Assembly: GCA_937995835.1 (NCBI GenBank)
Contig: CALKIV010000003.1
Coordinates: 1-64,000, forward strand
Reading direction: 5' to 3'
Source: an uncultured Dysgonomonas sp.
Lineage (GTDB): Bacteria > Bacteroidota > Bacteroidia > Bacteroidales > Dysgonomonadaceae
Length of the DNA: 64,000 nt
Part shown: in pieces, positions 1-9,338 of the stretch
Layout of the letters: each line of letters starts with the position of its first letter
How positions within the stretch are numbered: position 1 is the stretch's first letter
The notes under the pieces: model-generated
What the model saw: the letters and a program-made list of their open reading frames with translations, nothing else
What the model was told of the DNA's origin: nothing
The model's database searches: none
Made by a program: the position numbers and the translations under genes

Positions 1-61
1 TTTATTTTTTCAAAACCTATAATATTGGAAACGAAAGACTTTTTTCGGATTTATCCAAAAA

Positions 62-92
62 AATAAGAGGCTAAAAAATCTAACCTCTTATT
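62..92 (-). terminator. Terminator after porV
   Basis: Twelve-base arms at 62-73 and 81-92 (AATAAGAGGCTA and TAACCTCTTATT) enclose a 7-base loop. The single mismatch is a G-U wobble on the minus strand. On that strand the hairpin is followed by a T-rich run. It lies 24 bases beyond the porV stop and is the first intrinsic terminator seen after the glycan operon. Confidence 0.75.
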
Positions 93-115
93 CTCTTCTT
101 GATAACTTTTGTTAT

Positions 116-1258
116 CTAAAAGAAACCAACAAGCTTATCTATATCAAAAGAAAGAGATAGACGAAAACTCTGATCCAATGGATTACGACTAGATGTGCCC
201 AATATATAAGCACCATCCAATTGAAATGCACTATATCTAAAGCCCACGCCAAAAGTCACATGTTTTCGATTGCCCTTGAAAGATGCTTCGTTGTGATAAC
301 CTGTTCTTAGCTTTAGCATATTATCATAGTTGTACTCTGCTCCAACAGACCAATTTATCTCTTTCCACTCTTCGCTAAATGGTGCATCGCCAAACGATTT
401 AAAGATCCCACCAATAGAGCTAGTATTAATATAGTCTTGATATTTTTTATCATAATCTTCTGCTGTTGGATCTGGTGGTGTAGGAACCAAAAGTTTATTT
501 AAATCCACACTCGCTGAAAGATTATGTTTGTCATCTATAGGATACATTAACGAGGCTCCTAAACGCAGATTGGTAGGGATGAAACGAACTCCATCAATAT
601 CATTCATTGACATCTTTGTACCTATGTTAGAAATATTGAAGCCCAGTCCTAACATAGCCTCTGTATCTCCCATCGTCAGATAAGATTCATTATATCCTGC
701 AATATCAGCTGAAAAAGCATTGCCTGCTGACAGATCATTCTCTCCATTCGAATAGTCCGCGCGAATATACCTCAACACAACCCCCATCGAAAAAGTTTGT
801 GTCAACTTTCTAGAATAGCCGAGATCTATAGCAAATTCGCTTGGAGCAACTGTTCCCATAAAAATACCTTGTCCGTCACGCATGTCAACATCACCTAGCG
901 AAAAATAAGTGAACGAGGCACTAATAGCCTGATTGTCTTCGCTTCCTATTTTAAAATAAGACGCTACATTCATCAGTGCCACATCATTCATTATTTTTCG
1001 CATCCAAGGAGTATATGAAAATGCAATTTCCTTATTCCTAGACACAAATGGATATTTGGCAGGATTCCAATATTGTGAGTACACATCAGGAGTAGTTGCT
1101 GCACCAAGATCCCCCATTCCACCTCCACGAGCATCCGGAGAAATATTAAGTGAAGGAACTGCCACATGTATGGGGTTCATTCTTTGCTCTTGTGCCACCA
1201 TTCCGATAGACATCAAAAAGCTATATATTACAAGAGTTGTTATTATTATGTTTTTCAT
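116..1258 (-). CDS. porV: PorV (LptO), outer-membrane protein of the type IX secretion system
   Basis: The product is 380 residues with a signal peptide ending near 'MVAQ' and an alternating beta-barrel pattern. The N-terminal block 'PSLNISPDARGGGMGDLGAA', followed by 'YWNPAKYPF' and 'SYTPWMR', is the typical opening of PorV proteins. In known T9SSs PorV is an outer-membrane barrel that accepts cargo from the translocon by its C-terminal domain and passes it to the PorU sortase. No porU lies beside it; instead porV follows an aldose epimerase by 41 bases on the same strand, with no terminator between. This suggests cotranscription with the alpha-galactoside locus. A GH97 enzyme in that locus (7052-9295) carries a T9SS-type tail. 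Family assignment is firm; the operon link is inferred. The closest alternative is a PorV/PorQ-family paralogue dedicated to this locus. Confidence 0.88.
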   Translation of the reverse strand: MKNIIITTLVIYSFLMSIGMVAQEQRMNPIHVAVPSLNISPDARGGGMGDLGAATTPDVYSQYWNPAKYPFVSRNKEIAFSYTPWMRKIMNDVALMNVASYFKIGSEDNQAISASFTYFSLGDVDMRDGQGIFMGTVAPSEFAIDLGYSRKLTQTFSMGVVLRYIRADYSNGENDLSAGNAFSADIAGYNESYLTMGDTEAMLGLGFNISNIGTKMSMNDIDGVRFIPTNLRLGASLMYPIDDKHNLSASVDLNKLLVPTPPDPTAEDYDKKYQDYINTSSIGGIFKSFGDAPFSEEWKEINWSVGAEYNYDNMLKLRTGYHNEASFKGNRKHVTFGVGFRYSAFQLDGAYILGTSSRNPLDQSFRLSLSFDIDKLVGFF

Positions 1259-1299
1259 AACATCTTTTTTATCTCATTAATTAATCTGCAATCTGACAA

Positions 1300-2313
1300 T
1301 CAGATGCAATAAAATTTATATTCTATACTGTCCACTTTAACTTCATTAGGAGTCAAAACGCATGATTTAAAATGTGAATGATTGACTCCATCTGGATAAT
1401 ATTGAGCTTCGAGACACACCCCTTCGAATGGAAGAAATGCATTGTCTAAGAAATCTCCAGTATAAAGCTGTATACCAGACATAGAAGTAGATACTTCTAA
1501 GACTCGCCCCGAATCTTTCTCGTATAGAGTAGCAAGTGGCGAACCTTTAGGCAAGTCGTCAGGAGCAATATAATATGCATTATAACCTAATAAATTATCT
1601 TTTTTCAACTTACTATTACCTTCAATAGACACAGGCTTTACAAAATCAAATGCCGAATTTTTCACCTTTAATAACTTTCCGGTCGGAAGAAAATTGTTAT
1701 CCATTTCCAGATGATTATCACAATTCACTTTCAGATGATGTTCTCCAATATTTTGCTTGGTATCAGCTAAGTTAAAATAGCTATGGTTAGTAAAATTGAC
1801 AGGAGTATATTGATCTGCCACTGCCTTATATTCAATAGATAACGTATCGCAATCTGAGGCCAACCGATATGTTACTTCTAAAGATAAATTTCCAGGGAAA
1901 CCTCCAGCTCCGTCTTCACTATTCAGGATAAAAGTCACTTCATTTTCGCCAAGTCTATAACTATAAACCTGTGTATTGAATCCATGAAATCCTCCATGGT
2001 TAGAATTATCCCCATCATTCTTATCCAAAAAGTAAGTTTGATCGTTCAGACTGAACTTAGCATTAGAAATTCTATTGGCAAATCGTCCAACTGTAGCTCC
2101 TATATAATATGAATCAGTAAAGTAGTCTTCCAACTTGTTGTAAGATAAAATCACATTTCCGAGCTCTCCTTTCTTATTGGGCACTACAATACTAACAATA
2201 GAAGCACCATAGTTTGTTAGTTCTACATAGCTTCCAGAGGAATTGACTATTCGTATTAGAACTATTTTTTGTTGATTGTAATAGGTCTCTTTTATGACTT
2301 CAATATTAACCAT
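1300..2313 (-). CDS. galM: Aldose 1-epimerase (galactose mutarotase)
   Basis: The product is 337 residues, the usual length for GalM, and has no signal peptide, so it is probably cytoplasmic. It interconverts alpha and beta anomers of galactose or glucose before the Leloir pathway. Visible family motifs are 'GATVGRFANRI', 'NHGGFHGFN', 'FTNHSYFNL' (the catalytic-His region) and, near the C-terminus, 'PFEGVCLEAQYYPDGVNH' with the catalytic Glu. It starts 17 bases after the SusD stop and lies in the same operon as three alpha-galactosidase-type enzymes, which release alpha-galactose that would need mutarotation. A short imperfect inverted repeat at 1288-1307 overlaps the stop codon but has no T-run, so transcription probably continues into porV. 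Confidence 0.92.
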   Translation of the reverse strand: MVNIEVIKETYYNQQKIVLIRIVNSSGSYVELTNYGASIVSIVVPNKKGELGNVILSYNKLEDYFTDSYYIGATVGRFANRISNAKFSLNDQTYFLDKNDGDNSNHGGFHGFNTQVYSYRLGENEVTFILNSEDGAGGFPGNLSLEVTYRLASDCDTLSIEYKAVADQYTPVNFTNHSYFNLADTKQNIGEHHLKVNCDNHLEMDNNFLPTGKLLKVKNSAFDFVKPVSIEGNSKLKKDNLLGYNAYYIAPDDLPKGSPLATLYEKDSGRVLEVSTSMSGIQLYTGDFLDNAFLPFEGVCLEAQYYPDGVNHSHFKSCVLTPNEVKVDSIEYKFYCI

Positions 2314-2330
2314 GATGCTTCTTATTATTA

Positions 2331-3887
2331 TTAATTATATCCTGGATTTTGATCCTCTTTAGTGATTTCACTATCATCTAGCATTGCTGTACTAGGAATA
2401 GGATACCTCTGATGAAAATTCTGGATTTTGTTTTCTTGTTTAGCCCATTTATTTCGAGCTTTAATCAGTTCTACAAATTTACCTGTACGCAACAAATCAA
2501 TTCTTCTCCAACCTTCGAAAGCTAGTTCACGCATACGTTCATCTAAGATATCTTTTCTAAATTGGTCTTGCGACATTCCCGAATTCCACTTTTTATCAGC
2601 AGGCAGAGTTCCACCCCAAGCACGAGTTCTTACATCGTTCACTAAACCAACAGCAGTAGAAGTTTGTCCTAATTCGTTGAGACATTCTGCATAGCTCAAA
2701 AGCACATCTGCATAACGTAGATAAAAAACATTTTTTCCGGAGTACCAAAAACTCATTACACCATCCACACGAATATCCTCATATTTCTTAATGTGTGGAT
2801 CCAGCTCATCTCCCCCCATCCATGATATATCTACAGTAGGAGTTCGTCCTTTGTAGGTAAAGTCATATCTTATACTTTCATTTTTTCTCAAGTCACCATC
2901 TTCCCATACTCCTCCTGCACTTGTTGACGAATACGCATACTGTGTGGGCAAGATTAAATCATAGCCTCCGAAATAAGCATTACCATCTAGATTTGCCACT
3001 GAGCGTGATCCTGTTTGCCACTGTATTTGGTTTTGATCTGGACTTACATTGTTGAACTGAAATTCATAAATAGACTCTACACTATTGGGCTTTTTTACAT
3101 CCCATAAGTCAGCATAATTATCTACTAGTTTATATTTAGGATTGTCAATAACCATCTTCAAATACTCGGAGGCTTTGGTATAATCTCTCAACTTACTCTC
3201 ATGAGGAGCAGACATATACACTTTTCCTAACAGCGTCTGTGCTGCAGCTTGTGTCACTCTACGTGGATCATTTTGTGTAGGAGGCAATAAATCAACAGCC
3301 GCCTCCAGATCTTTCATAATTTGAGCATATACCACTGGTAGAGGTTGCCTTCCCATTCCATTTTCAGAAATGACAGCAAAGTCTAGCACAGGAATCTCTC
3401 CCCAATATTGTGAAACTTCGAAGTGAAGAGCTGCTCTGATAAAATATGCTTGCCCCATTAATGAATTCTTAGCTAACACTTCTTCCTCGGTTGTTTCTTT
3501 GTTGAAACTTTCGAGAACACTTACAGCTATATTTGCTTGAGCTAGGATCAACCATCTGTTGTCCCATTCGGACGTAAGAGCCTTATTATCGGGAGATAAA
3601 GCTGTATTATATTTATCCAATCCTGCTTGATCGGCTTCGGATTTCACTTGGAAGGCTCCTTGTTGTGTTTCGTCTAGACCTAATAAAAACATCAAACCTT
3701 GTCTATCTTTTTTGAGATCTCTCCATTTGATAAATAGAGCATCCACCACTCTTTCTATACTTTCGATGCTATCATATACCTCTTCTTCAGTCAATTGACT
3801 TTTAGGACTATTATCAAAGAAGTCGCTGCATGAGTAATTACTCAATAGAAAAACTGTTGTCAGCAGCATTATTATATATTTTTTCAT
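2331..3887 (-). CDS. SusD/RagB-family nutrient-binding lipoprotein
   Basis: The product is 518 residues. A lipoprotein signal ends in 'NYSC' with Cys20 as the lipidated residue. The SusD N-terminal segment ('SDFFDNSPKSQLTEEEVYDS') and TPR-like helices such as 'AYFIRAALHFEVSQYWGEIPVLD' follow. The C-terminal SusD domain includes 'LRYADVLLSYAECLNELG' and 'ELAFEGWRRIDLLRTGKF', and the end reads 'YPIPSTAM...QNPGYN'. SusD-type proteins form the lid over the paired SusC channel at the cell surface and bind oligosaccharides. Its partner SusC is immediately upstream with a 25-base gap. The surrounding GH97 and GH36 genes point to an alpha-galactose-containing glycan as ligand; this is inferred from context, not read from the protein. 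Confidence 0.95.
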   Translation of the reverse strand: MKKYIIMLLTTVFLLSNYSCSDFFDNSPKSQLTEEEVYDSIESIERVVDALFIKWRDLKKDRQGLMFLLGLDETQQGAFQVKSEADQAGLDKYNTALSPDNKALTSEWDNRWLILAQANIAVSVLESFNKETTEEEVLAKNSLMGQAYFIRAALHFEVSQYWGEIPVLDFAVISENGMGRQPLPVVYAQIMKDLEAAVDLLPPTQNDPRRVTQAAAQTLLGKVYMSAPHESKLRDYTKASEYLKMVIDNPKYKLVDNYADLWDVKKPNSVESIYEFQFNNVSPDQNQIQWQTGSRSVANLDGNAYFGGYDLILPTQYAYSSTSAGGVWEDGDLRKNESIRYDFTYKGRTPTVDISWMGGDELDPHIKKYEDIRVDGVMSFWYSGKNVFYLRYADVLLSYAECLNELGQTSTAVGLVNDVRTRAWGGTLPADKKWNSGMSQDQFRKDILDERMRELAFEGWRRIDLLRTGKFVELIKARNKWAKQENKIQNFHQRYPIPSTAMLDDSEITKEDQNPGYN

Positions 3888-3912
3888 ACGTTTGTAGTTT
3901 TATATTTTTCAT

Positions 3913-6900
3913 TTAGAAACCAACTTTAATTCCAAGAACATACATCTTAGAAGGGGGATACCAATCTCCAACTTCGGGGTCGAATCCTTTGAAGCCTGTA
4001 ACAGTCCATAAATTATTTCCGGTAAAATATATTTTTACATTTTCCATCTTTATTTTGTTTATAAGGCTCTTTGAAAAGTCATAAGACAAAGTAATTACAC
4101 CCATTCTCAAATAAGAGGCATTTTGTAAACTAAGGTCGGTGGCTCCATAGGAGAACTTATCACCTGCATCTCTGTATGCACGAGGTATTTTCGAACTTGG
4201 GCTTTCAGGTGTCCATCGGTTTAATAGGTCTGTATGTGCAGCACTCACTCCATTGCCACTCATCAATGACTCATATAATCCACTCAACTTCTTTGCTCCT
4301 ACTGAATAATTAAATACAACATTAAGTCCAAAACCTTTATAACTCATGTCTGTAGAAAACCCTCCCCAATATTTGGGGTCAGTATTGCCTACAACCGCTT
4401 TATCTTTATCATTAATTATTTTATCTCCATTCAGATCCAAAGGCAAGATATCTCCAGGTTCCAATACTCGTCCTTGTAGATCTAATGAGTTTACATAGTC
4501 CATGTCAGACTCCTGTATAATTCTATCAAATTTGTAAGTATAAATTGAATTTAACGATTCTCCTAAAAATAAGTTTCCTTCTCTTTCTATATCAGAATTT
4601 GTCCATCCTCCTTTTTTCCATATCACATCAACATCGGCAAACAGTTTTTTAATCTTATTCTTGTTAAAAGAAATATTTGCAGAAGCATGCCATTTGAAGT
4701 CTTGGGAGTCAACAATAGTACCATTCAGGGTAAATTCCATCCCTTTGTTTTCTAGTTCTCCCACATTTGTAATTGTGTTAGTATAACCTGTTATTGTTTG
4801 TAGTGACCTTTGCATCAACAAGTCACTGTTGGTTATATGATAGTAATCTGCTGTTAGTGATAAACGGTTTTTCAAGATTGCAATGTCTAATCCAATGTTG
4901 AATTGCTTTTGTTTCTCCCACTTCAGATTAGGGTTACCCAATCTACCATCTGATGGATAGGTAACAGAGGTGTTTGGGGGAGTTCCTGTAACTTTAGAAT
5001 TATACAAACTATAAATTGCATATAATGGAACTCCTTGATTACCCACTACTCCATAGCCAAGCCTTAACTTCAGTTGATCAAAAAAGTAGTCTTTATTTAT
5101 AAATTCTTCTTTCGAGGCATCCCATGCAACAGAAAAGGAAGGGAAATTACTCCATCTATTTTCGGGTGATATTTTAGAAGATCCTTCTTGACGCATGGTG
5201 ATCGTTGCAAAATACTTATTGTCATACGTATAGTTAAAACGCTGAACAAAGGCGGCTAAACTACTCTGATTGAATAAAGAATTGTAATCAGCCTTATCTT
5301 TGTTGGCTCCTGCGGCCAACTCATAGTACGAGAGTCTATCATCAGGAATTCCGTTTACTCCTATTTGATTTCTTTCATATTTGTTTTTGGATACATTCGC
5401 TGCAATTGTTCCAAAAATTCTGTGTTTTTCATTAATGGTTGTTTCATACGAAATAGAACCATCATACTGCCAATTCATCCAATGATCTTTACGGTGAGAT
5501 GCCATTCCATCTACTCCATCTACTCCTGATTGTCCTATTCCTTTCGGAGTATACCAATATTGCTGCCAATCTCTATAGTCGATGGAAACAGAGTTACGAA
5601 TATTAAGGCCTTTGATAGGATTTATATTTATAAAGTTTGTTGACATCGTTCTGTTCTCTCTTGTCTTTCCATCTATCTTAGCCATTTGTAAAGGATTAAA
5701 CGCACCTGCCGACATATCATCTTGCCAACCTATTCTATGAAGATCTTCTTGAGGCTCTAAGAAGGGGCTAGCAAAAAAAGCATTCCAAAACACTTCTCCT
5801 TTTACTTCACCTTTAGTACCTCTAACATAGGAAGTGTTAGTTCCAATCTTTAACCAAGGTCTGATACTTCTTTCCATATTCACTTTGAAATTGAAGCGCT
5901 CATAATCAGAATTAACAATCAGACCTTCTTGATTAACATAATTGAAACTTAGGTAATATGCTCCCTTATCATCTGCATCAGAGAAACTTAGTGAGTGGTT
6001 CTGTTCAAATCCATTTTCACTTACTTCATCTAGCCAATTGTAAGACTTGTGATTAGACAAAGTTTCTTTTTCGTATCTCGAGAATACACCGTAATTATCG
6101 GGAAGCATCATATATTCTATATATTCTTCTCTGGTAAGTCCAAACTCAGCTAAATTTCCTGGCACATTTGCATAAGCATCAAGGCGTAAATCTCTAAGTT
6201 GAGTGGTGTTCATTAACGACATTTTATTTAAGAAATTAGAGAATCCAAACCATGCATCATAACTTATTTTTCCTCCACGCTCCCCTCGTTTTGTAGAAAT
6301 AACAACGACTCCATTGGCTGCTCTCGACCCGTAAAGAGAAGTCGCAGATGCATCTTTCAACACTTCGATAGATGCAATATCTTCGGGGCTGATCATATTA
6401 AAGCCATCTTCCATCACCAAGCCATCTACTACATAAATCGGATTTTGACCAAAAGCAATAGAGTTGTTTCCCCTTACCTTGATCGATGCTCCACCTCCGG
6501 GGGTAGGGTCTCTGTTGACAAAAACTCCAGCCACTCGACCTTGCAAAGCTTCATTAACACTTGTTACGGGTAACTCTTGAAGTTTTTCACCCGAGATACT
6601 TCCTACAGCTCCGGTCAAATCGCTTTTTTTCATGGCAACCCCTACCACTACAACTGTTTCTAGGCTTTGTTCTTCAGGTTTTAATAAAACATCAATTTCA
6701 TTTCTTCCTCCTACTTTAATTTCTTGGGGAAGGTAACCTATATACGAAACTTTTAGAGTTGCATCACTTGTTACTTTGATTGTGTATTTTCCATCAACAT
6801 CAGTGACTGTTCCTATTTTAGCATTACTGCCATCCACTATTGCTGCTCCTATCAATTCTTCTCCCGTTATATTGTCTTTGACAATACCTCGAACCTCAAT

Positions 6901-6969
6901 TGTCTGAGATAAAGTTGCGCTAACGGCAACAAACAGCATACTGATTATTAATAATAATCTGTTTTTCAT
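3913..6969 (-). CDS. SusC/RagA-family TonB-linked outer-membrane transporter
   Basis: The product is 1018 residues with a cleavable signal peptide. A carboxypeptidase-regulatory-like domain occupies about residues 24-110 ('VRGIVKDNITGEELIGA...GTVTDVDGKYT'). The plug starts near 'SVNEALQGRVAGVFV' and contains 'GGGASIKVRGNNS' and 'DASATSLYGSRAANGVV'. A long 22-strand-type barrel follows, ending in an aromatic-rich tail with a final Phe. A 'DLNGDKIINDKDK' loop, typical of SusC proteins, lies in the barrel. There is no STN domain, in contrast to the SusC at 32763, so it is not expected to signal to an anti-sigma factor. It should import oligosaccharides into the periplasm with the adjacent SusD. 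The 82-base gap after the upstream GH97 gene is larger than most in this operon and could hold an internal promoter, but I saw no clear one. Confidence 0.95.
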   Translation of the reverse strand: MKNRLLLIISMLFVAVSATLSQTIEVRGIVKDNITGEELIGAAIVDGSNAKIGTVTDVDGKYTIKVTSDATLKVSYIGYLPQEIKVGGRNEIDVLLKPEEQSLETVVVVGVAMKKSDLTGAVGSISGEKLQELPVTSVNEALQGRVAGVFVNRDPTPGGGASIKVRGNNSIAFGQNPIYVVDGLVMEDGFNMISPEDIASIEVLKDASATSLYGSRAANGVVVISTKRGERGGKISYDAWFGFSNFLNKMSLMNTTQLRDLRLDAYANVPGNLAEFGLTREEYIEYMMLPDNYGVFSRYEKETLSNHKSYNWLDEVSENGFEQNHSLSFSDADDKGAYYLSFNYVNQEGLIVNSDYERFNFKVNMERSIRPWLKIGTNTSYVRGTKGEVKGEVFWNAFFASPFLEPQEDLHRIGWQDDMSAGAFNPLQMAKIDGKTRENRTMSTNFININPIKGLNIRNSVSIDYRDWQQYWYTPKGIGQSGVDGVDGMASHRKDHWMNWQYDGSISYETTINEKHRIFGTIAANVSKNKYERNQIGVNGIPDDRLSYYELAAGANKDKADYNSLFNQSSLAAFVQRFNYTYDNKYFATITMRQEGSSKISPENRWSNFPSFSVAWDASKEEFINKDYFFDQLKLRLGYGVVGNQGVPLYAIYSLYNSKVTGTPPNTSVTYPSDGRLGNPNLKWEKQKQFNIGLDIAILKNRLSLTADYYHITNSDLLMQRSLQTITGYTNTITNVGELENKGMEFTLNGTIVDSQDFKWHASANISFNKNKIKKLFADVDVIWKKGGWTNSDIEREGNLFLGESLNSIYTYKFDRIIQESDMDYVNSLDLQGRVLEPGDILPLDLNGDKIINDKDKAVVGNTDPKYWGGFSTDMSYKGFGLNVVFNYSVGAKKLSGLYESLMSGNGVSAAHTDLLNRWTPESPSSKIPRAYRDAGDKFSYGATDLSLQNASYLRMGVITLSYDFSKSLINKIKMENVKIYFTGNNLWTVTGFKGFDPEVGDWYPPSKMYVLGIKVGF

Positions 6970-7051
6970 ATGTTTATATTTTTGATTGTAGTTCTTGTAT
7001 TTAACTTACATGATTTTCTTTACTCATTTCAGTGATATGTCATTTTCACTT

Positions 7052-9295
7052 CTATTTGACGAACTTCACTTTATGAGTTTTTTTATCAGTAACAATAATA
7101 GCAGAGTGTACACCATTTGAGAGGCTTAACGCAGTTATACTTTGTTCTTTTAGATCAGTAAATCTATCGGGAGAGAATCTTAGTTCAAGTTTCCCTTGTG
7201 AATCGAATATTTGTACATTTTTAATCTGTTCGACCTTTGTTTTTATAATAAGGTTAGATCTTGATTCATCCAAATAAACAATTATGTTTTCTTTCACATC
7301 ATCAGTTTCTTCCTCTTTCTCGGTTAATGCATTGCCTTCGCTGCTAAGGTAAATGACAAAGCCACCTCCATCGCTTGCCGCAATATCTAGAATAGTGGAA
7401 CTTGTTACTTCCACGACTTCTACATCTTGCAATTTGGCATTAATCTTAGAATATTTAGCATCCTTAAAAATAGTGGCAGTATAGGTAGTTCCTAGAGGTA
7501 AAAAAGAAAAATCAACTTTAAAGTTTCTTGCTTCTGTATTAGTCATCCCTCCTACAAACCAATCATCACCTTTTCTTCTTGCCATCACAGCATAATTTCC
7601 AACAACGGCATCCAATGCAATGGACTCATCCCATACAGTGGGTAGGACTTCAAAGAACTTAGATATAGTAGGATATTTTGCATATTCGATAGGCGAATCG
7701 CAGAAATAGGCCATCGGTTGGTAATACATAATATACATCGCAAGTTCGTGAGAGCGGCTCCCCATACTATTAGGAATACCTTTACCAATTGGCTTAAATT
7801 CATTAACAGTTACATTTCTCATAGAGCCCGGAGTATAGTCTAGTGGGCCTGCAAGCATTCTGATAAATGGAAATTCAACGTGGTAATTGGGATTGGCCGT
7901 GTCATCCCATTTTAGACATTCGGCTCCTCTAACAGCTTCATAATTTATAATATTAGGATATGCTCGTTCAAGACCTGTGGGCACAGGACAACCATGCAAA
8001 ACAAGCAATAATTCTTTCTCTGCACATTGTTTGGCAAGGGTCTCTACCCAATTCATTGATATTTGATCGTCTCTTTCTATCAAGTCAACTTTGACTCCTG
8101 CTATACCGAGTGATTTTAGATAATTAAGTCTATTGGGATCTTCTATCGGCATATTTATAAAGTCCCAAGCAATAACTCTCATTCCTTTTGTAGCCGCATA
8201 TTTAACCACATCTGCTGCAAAACTAGCATCCCAACCAGCGTCCATCGTCAAATATTCAAACCCATGTTCTGCCCCATAATCAATGTAATATTTATATTTT
8301 TCAAGGCTTACTTTAGACGATTCATCAATTCCTTCTAATATTGCATCATGCCACCATTCCCATACAGATTTTCCGGGTTTTATCCAATCAGTATTAGTCA
8401 ATTGTAATGGTTGGGCTAGTTTAAAGATCAACTGATTGGTCAGTAGAGTTTTATCATCATCTGTAGCAATAACAACTCGCCACGGGAATGACCTTGTTCC
8501 TTGAGTTGCAGCAATATAGTCGTATCTTTCTTCTACTCTGTGATAAGCATAAATATTTTCGGGTTCGCTCACTCTTTTTGGATATGCTGCCCATTTACCA
8601 ACCAACTGATTAGAGTTTTGGCTAGCACGATCTATATAAAGTCCTGGATAATCAGATACATCAGACTCTCCTATCACAAGTCGAACTCCGTGTTTGTCAT
8701 ATGAAAATAGCGTGGGAGTTATAGCAAAAGAAGTAGTAGCTCCGTGTTCGCTATTTATATTACTGACTTTGTCAAAATGTACGTAAGCTCTTTCGAAAGA
8801 ACGCATCAAGTCATCTGCCAGAGGATACCACGTTGCGGGATCTTCTACAATATTAAATTCTGCTTGCTCTGACTTTACGATAATATCACCTCCCAGTTTT
8901 GTAACAAAACGATAGGCAACACCTTCATTGTAAGCTCTGATAACAAGAGAAAAGTCTTCTTGAAAATTGATGGTTTTCTCTGTGTAGTGTTCAGACATAG
9001 TTTCTGAAATGCCGTAAACTAAATCTATTGCTTGATTTACGGTATTCTCTTCCACGTCAATGACTGTAACATTCTTTCCGATGACTTTACCGTCCTGCAA
9101 AGTCATTGAAATTTCAGAAGGTTTAATCATCTCTTTCCCTTTATAATCAACCTTATAACTGAGATTAGTTTCAGTTATAACGGTCAATTTTAATTTTCCA
9201 TCGGGCGAAGCAACTGAATGCTGCTGAGCAATGGCTACTTCAACACACCAAAGAGATAGTATACAAATAAAAAGTATTTTAATTGGATTCTTCAT
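7052..9295 (-). CDS. GH97 glycosidase with a T9SS-type C-terminal tail
   Basis: The product is 747 residues. A Sec signal peptide ends at 'AIAQ'. An N-terminal beta-sandwich (about 25-280) precedes a TIM barrel containing 'WIKPGKSVWEWWHD' and 'MDAGWD', then a C-terminal beta domain to about 650. Asp404 in 'GVKVDLIERDDQ' occupies the position of the nucleophile in retaining GH97 alpha-galactosidases; inverting SusB-type alpha-glucosidases lack it. Glu453 in 'NYEAVRGAE' lies in the acid-catalyst region. After an acidic linker (653-670) comes an 80-residue tail with 'NVQIFDSQGKLELR', 'LSLSNGV' and a final 'HKVKFVK', the pattern of T9SS type A sorting domains. The usual 'YPNP' opening is degenerate ('YLDES'). 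Export to the cell surface through the T9SS is therefore inferred; porV lies at the end of the same operon. Alpha-galactosidase is the best substrate guess. Confidence 0.88.
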   Translation of the reverse strand: MKNPIKILFICILSLWCVEVAIAQQHSVASPDGKLKLTVITETNLSYKVDYKGKEMIKPSEISMTLQDGKVIGKNVTVIDVEENTVNQAIDLVYGISETMSEHYTEKTINFQEDFSLVIRAYNEGVAYRFVTKLGGDIIVKSEQAEFNIVEDPATWYPLADDLMRSFERAYVHFDKVSNINSEHGATTSFAITPTLFSYDKHGVRLVIGESDVSDYPGLYIDRASQNSNQLVGKWAAYPKRVSEPENIYAYHRVEERYDYIAATQGTRSFPWRVVIATDDDKTLLTNQLIFKLAQPLQLTNTDWIKPGKSVWEWWHDAILEGIDESSKVSLEKYKYYIDYGAEHGFEYLTMDAGWDASFAADVVKYAATKGMRVIAWDFINMPIEDPNRLNYLKSLGIAGVKVDLIERDDQISMNWVETLAKQCAEKELLLVLHGCPVPTGLERAYPNIINYEAVRGAECLKWDDTANPNYHVEFPFIRMLAGPLDYTPGSMRNVTVNEFKPIGKGIPNSMGSRSHELAMYIMYYQPMAYFCDSPIEYAKYPTISKFFEVLPTVWDESIALDAVVGNYAVMARRKGDDWFVGGMTNTEARNFKVDFSFLPLGTTYTATIFKDAKYSKINAKLQDVEVVEVTSSTILDIAASDGGGFVIYLSSEGNALTEKEEETDDVKENIIVYLDESRSNLIIKTKVEQIKNVQIFDSQGKLELRFSPDRFTDLKEQSITALSLSNGVHSAIIVTDKKTHKVKFVK

Positions 9296-9338
9296 GGTAC
9301 ATTAATTTATGTTTAATTCATATTTAGATTATTGGTTT

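Noticed and set aside
1288..1307. Possible terminator between the epimerase and porV
   Set aside because: The imperfect repeat has short arms, overlaps the epimerase stop codon and lacks a following T-run on the minus strand.
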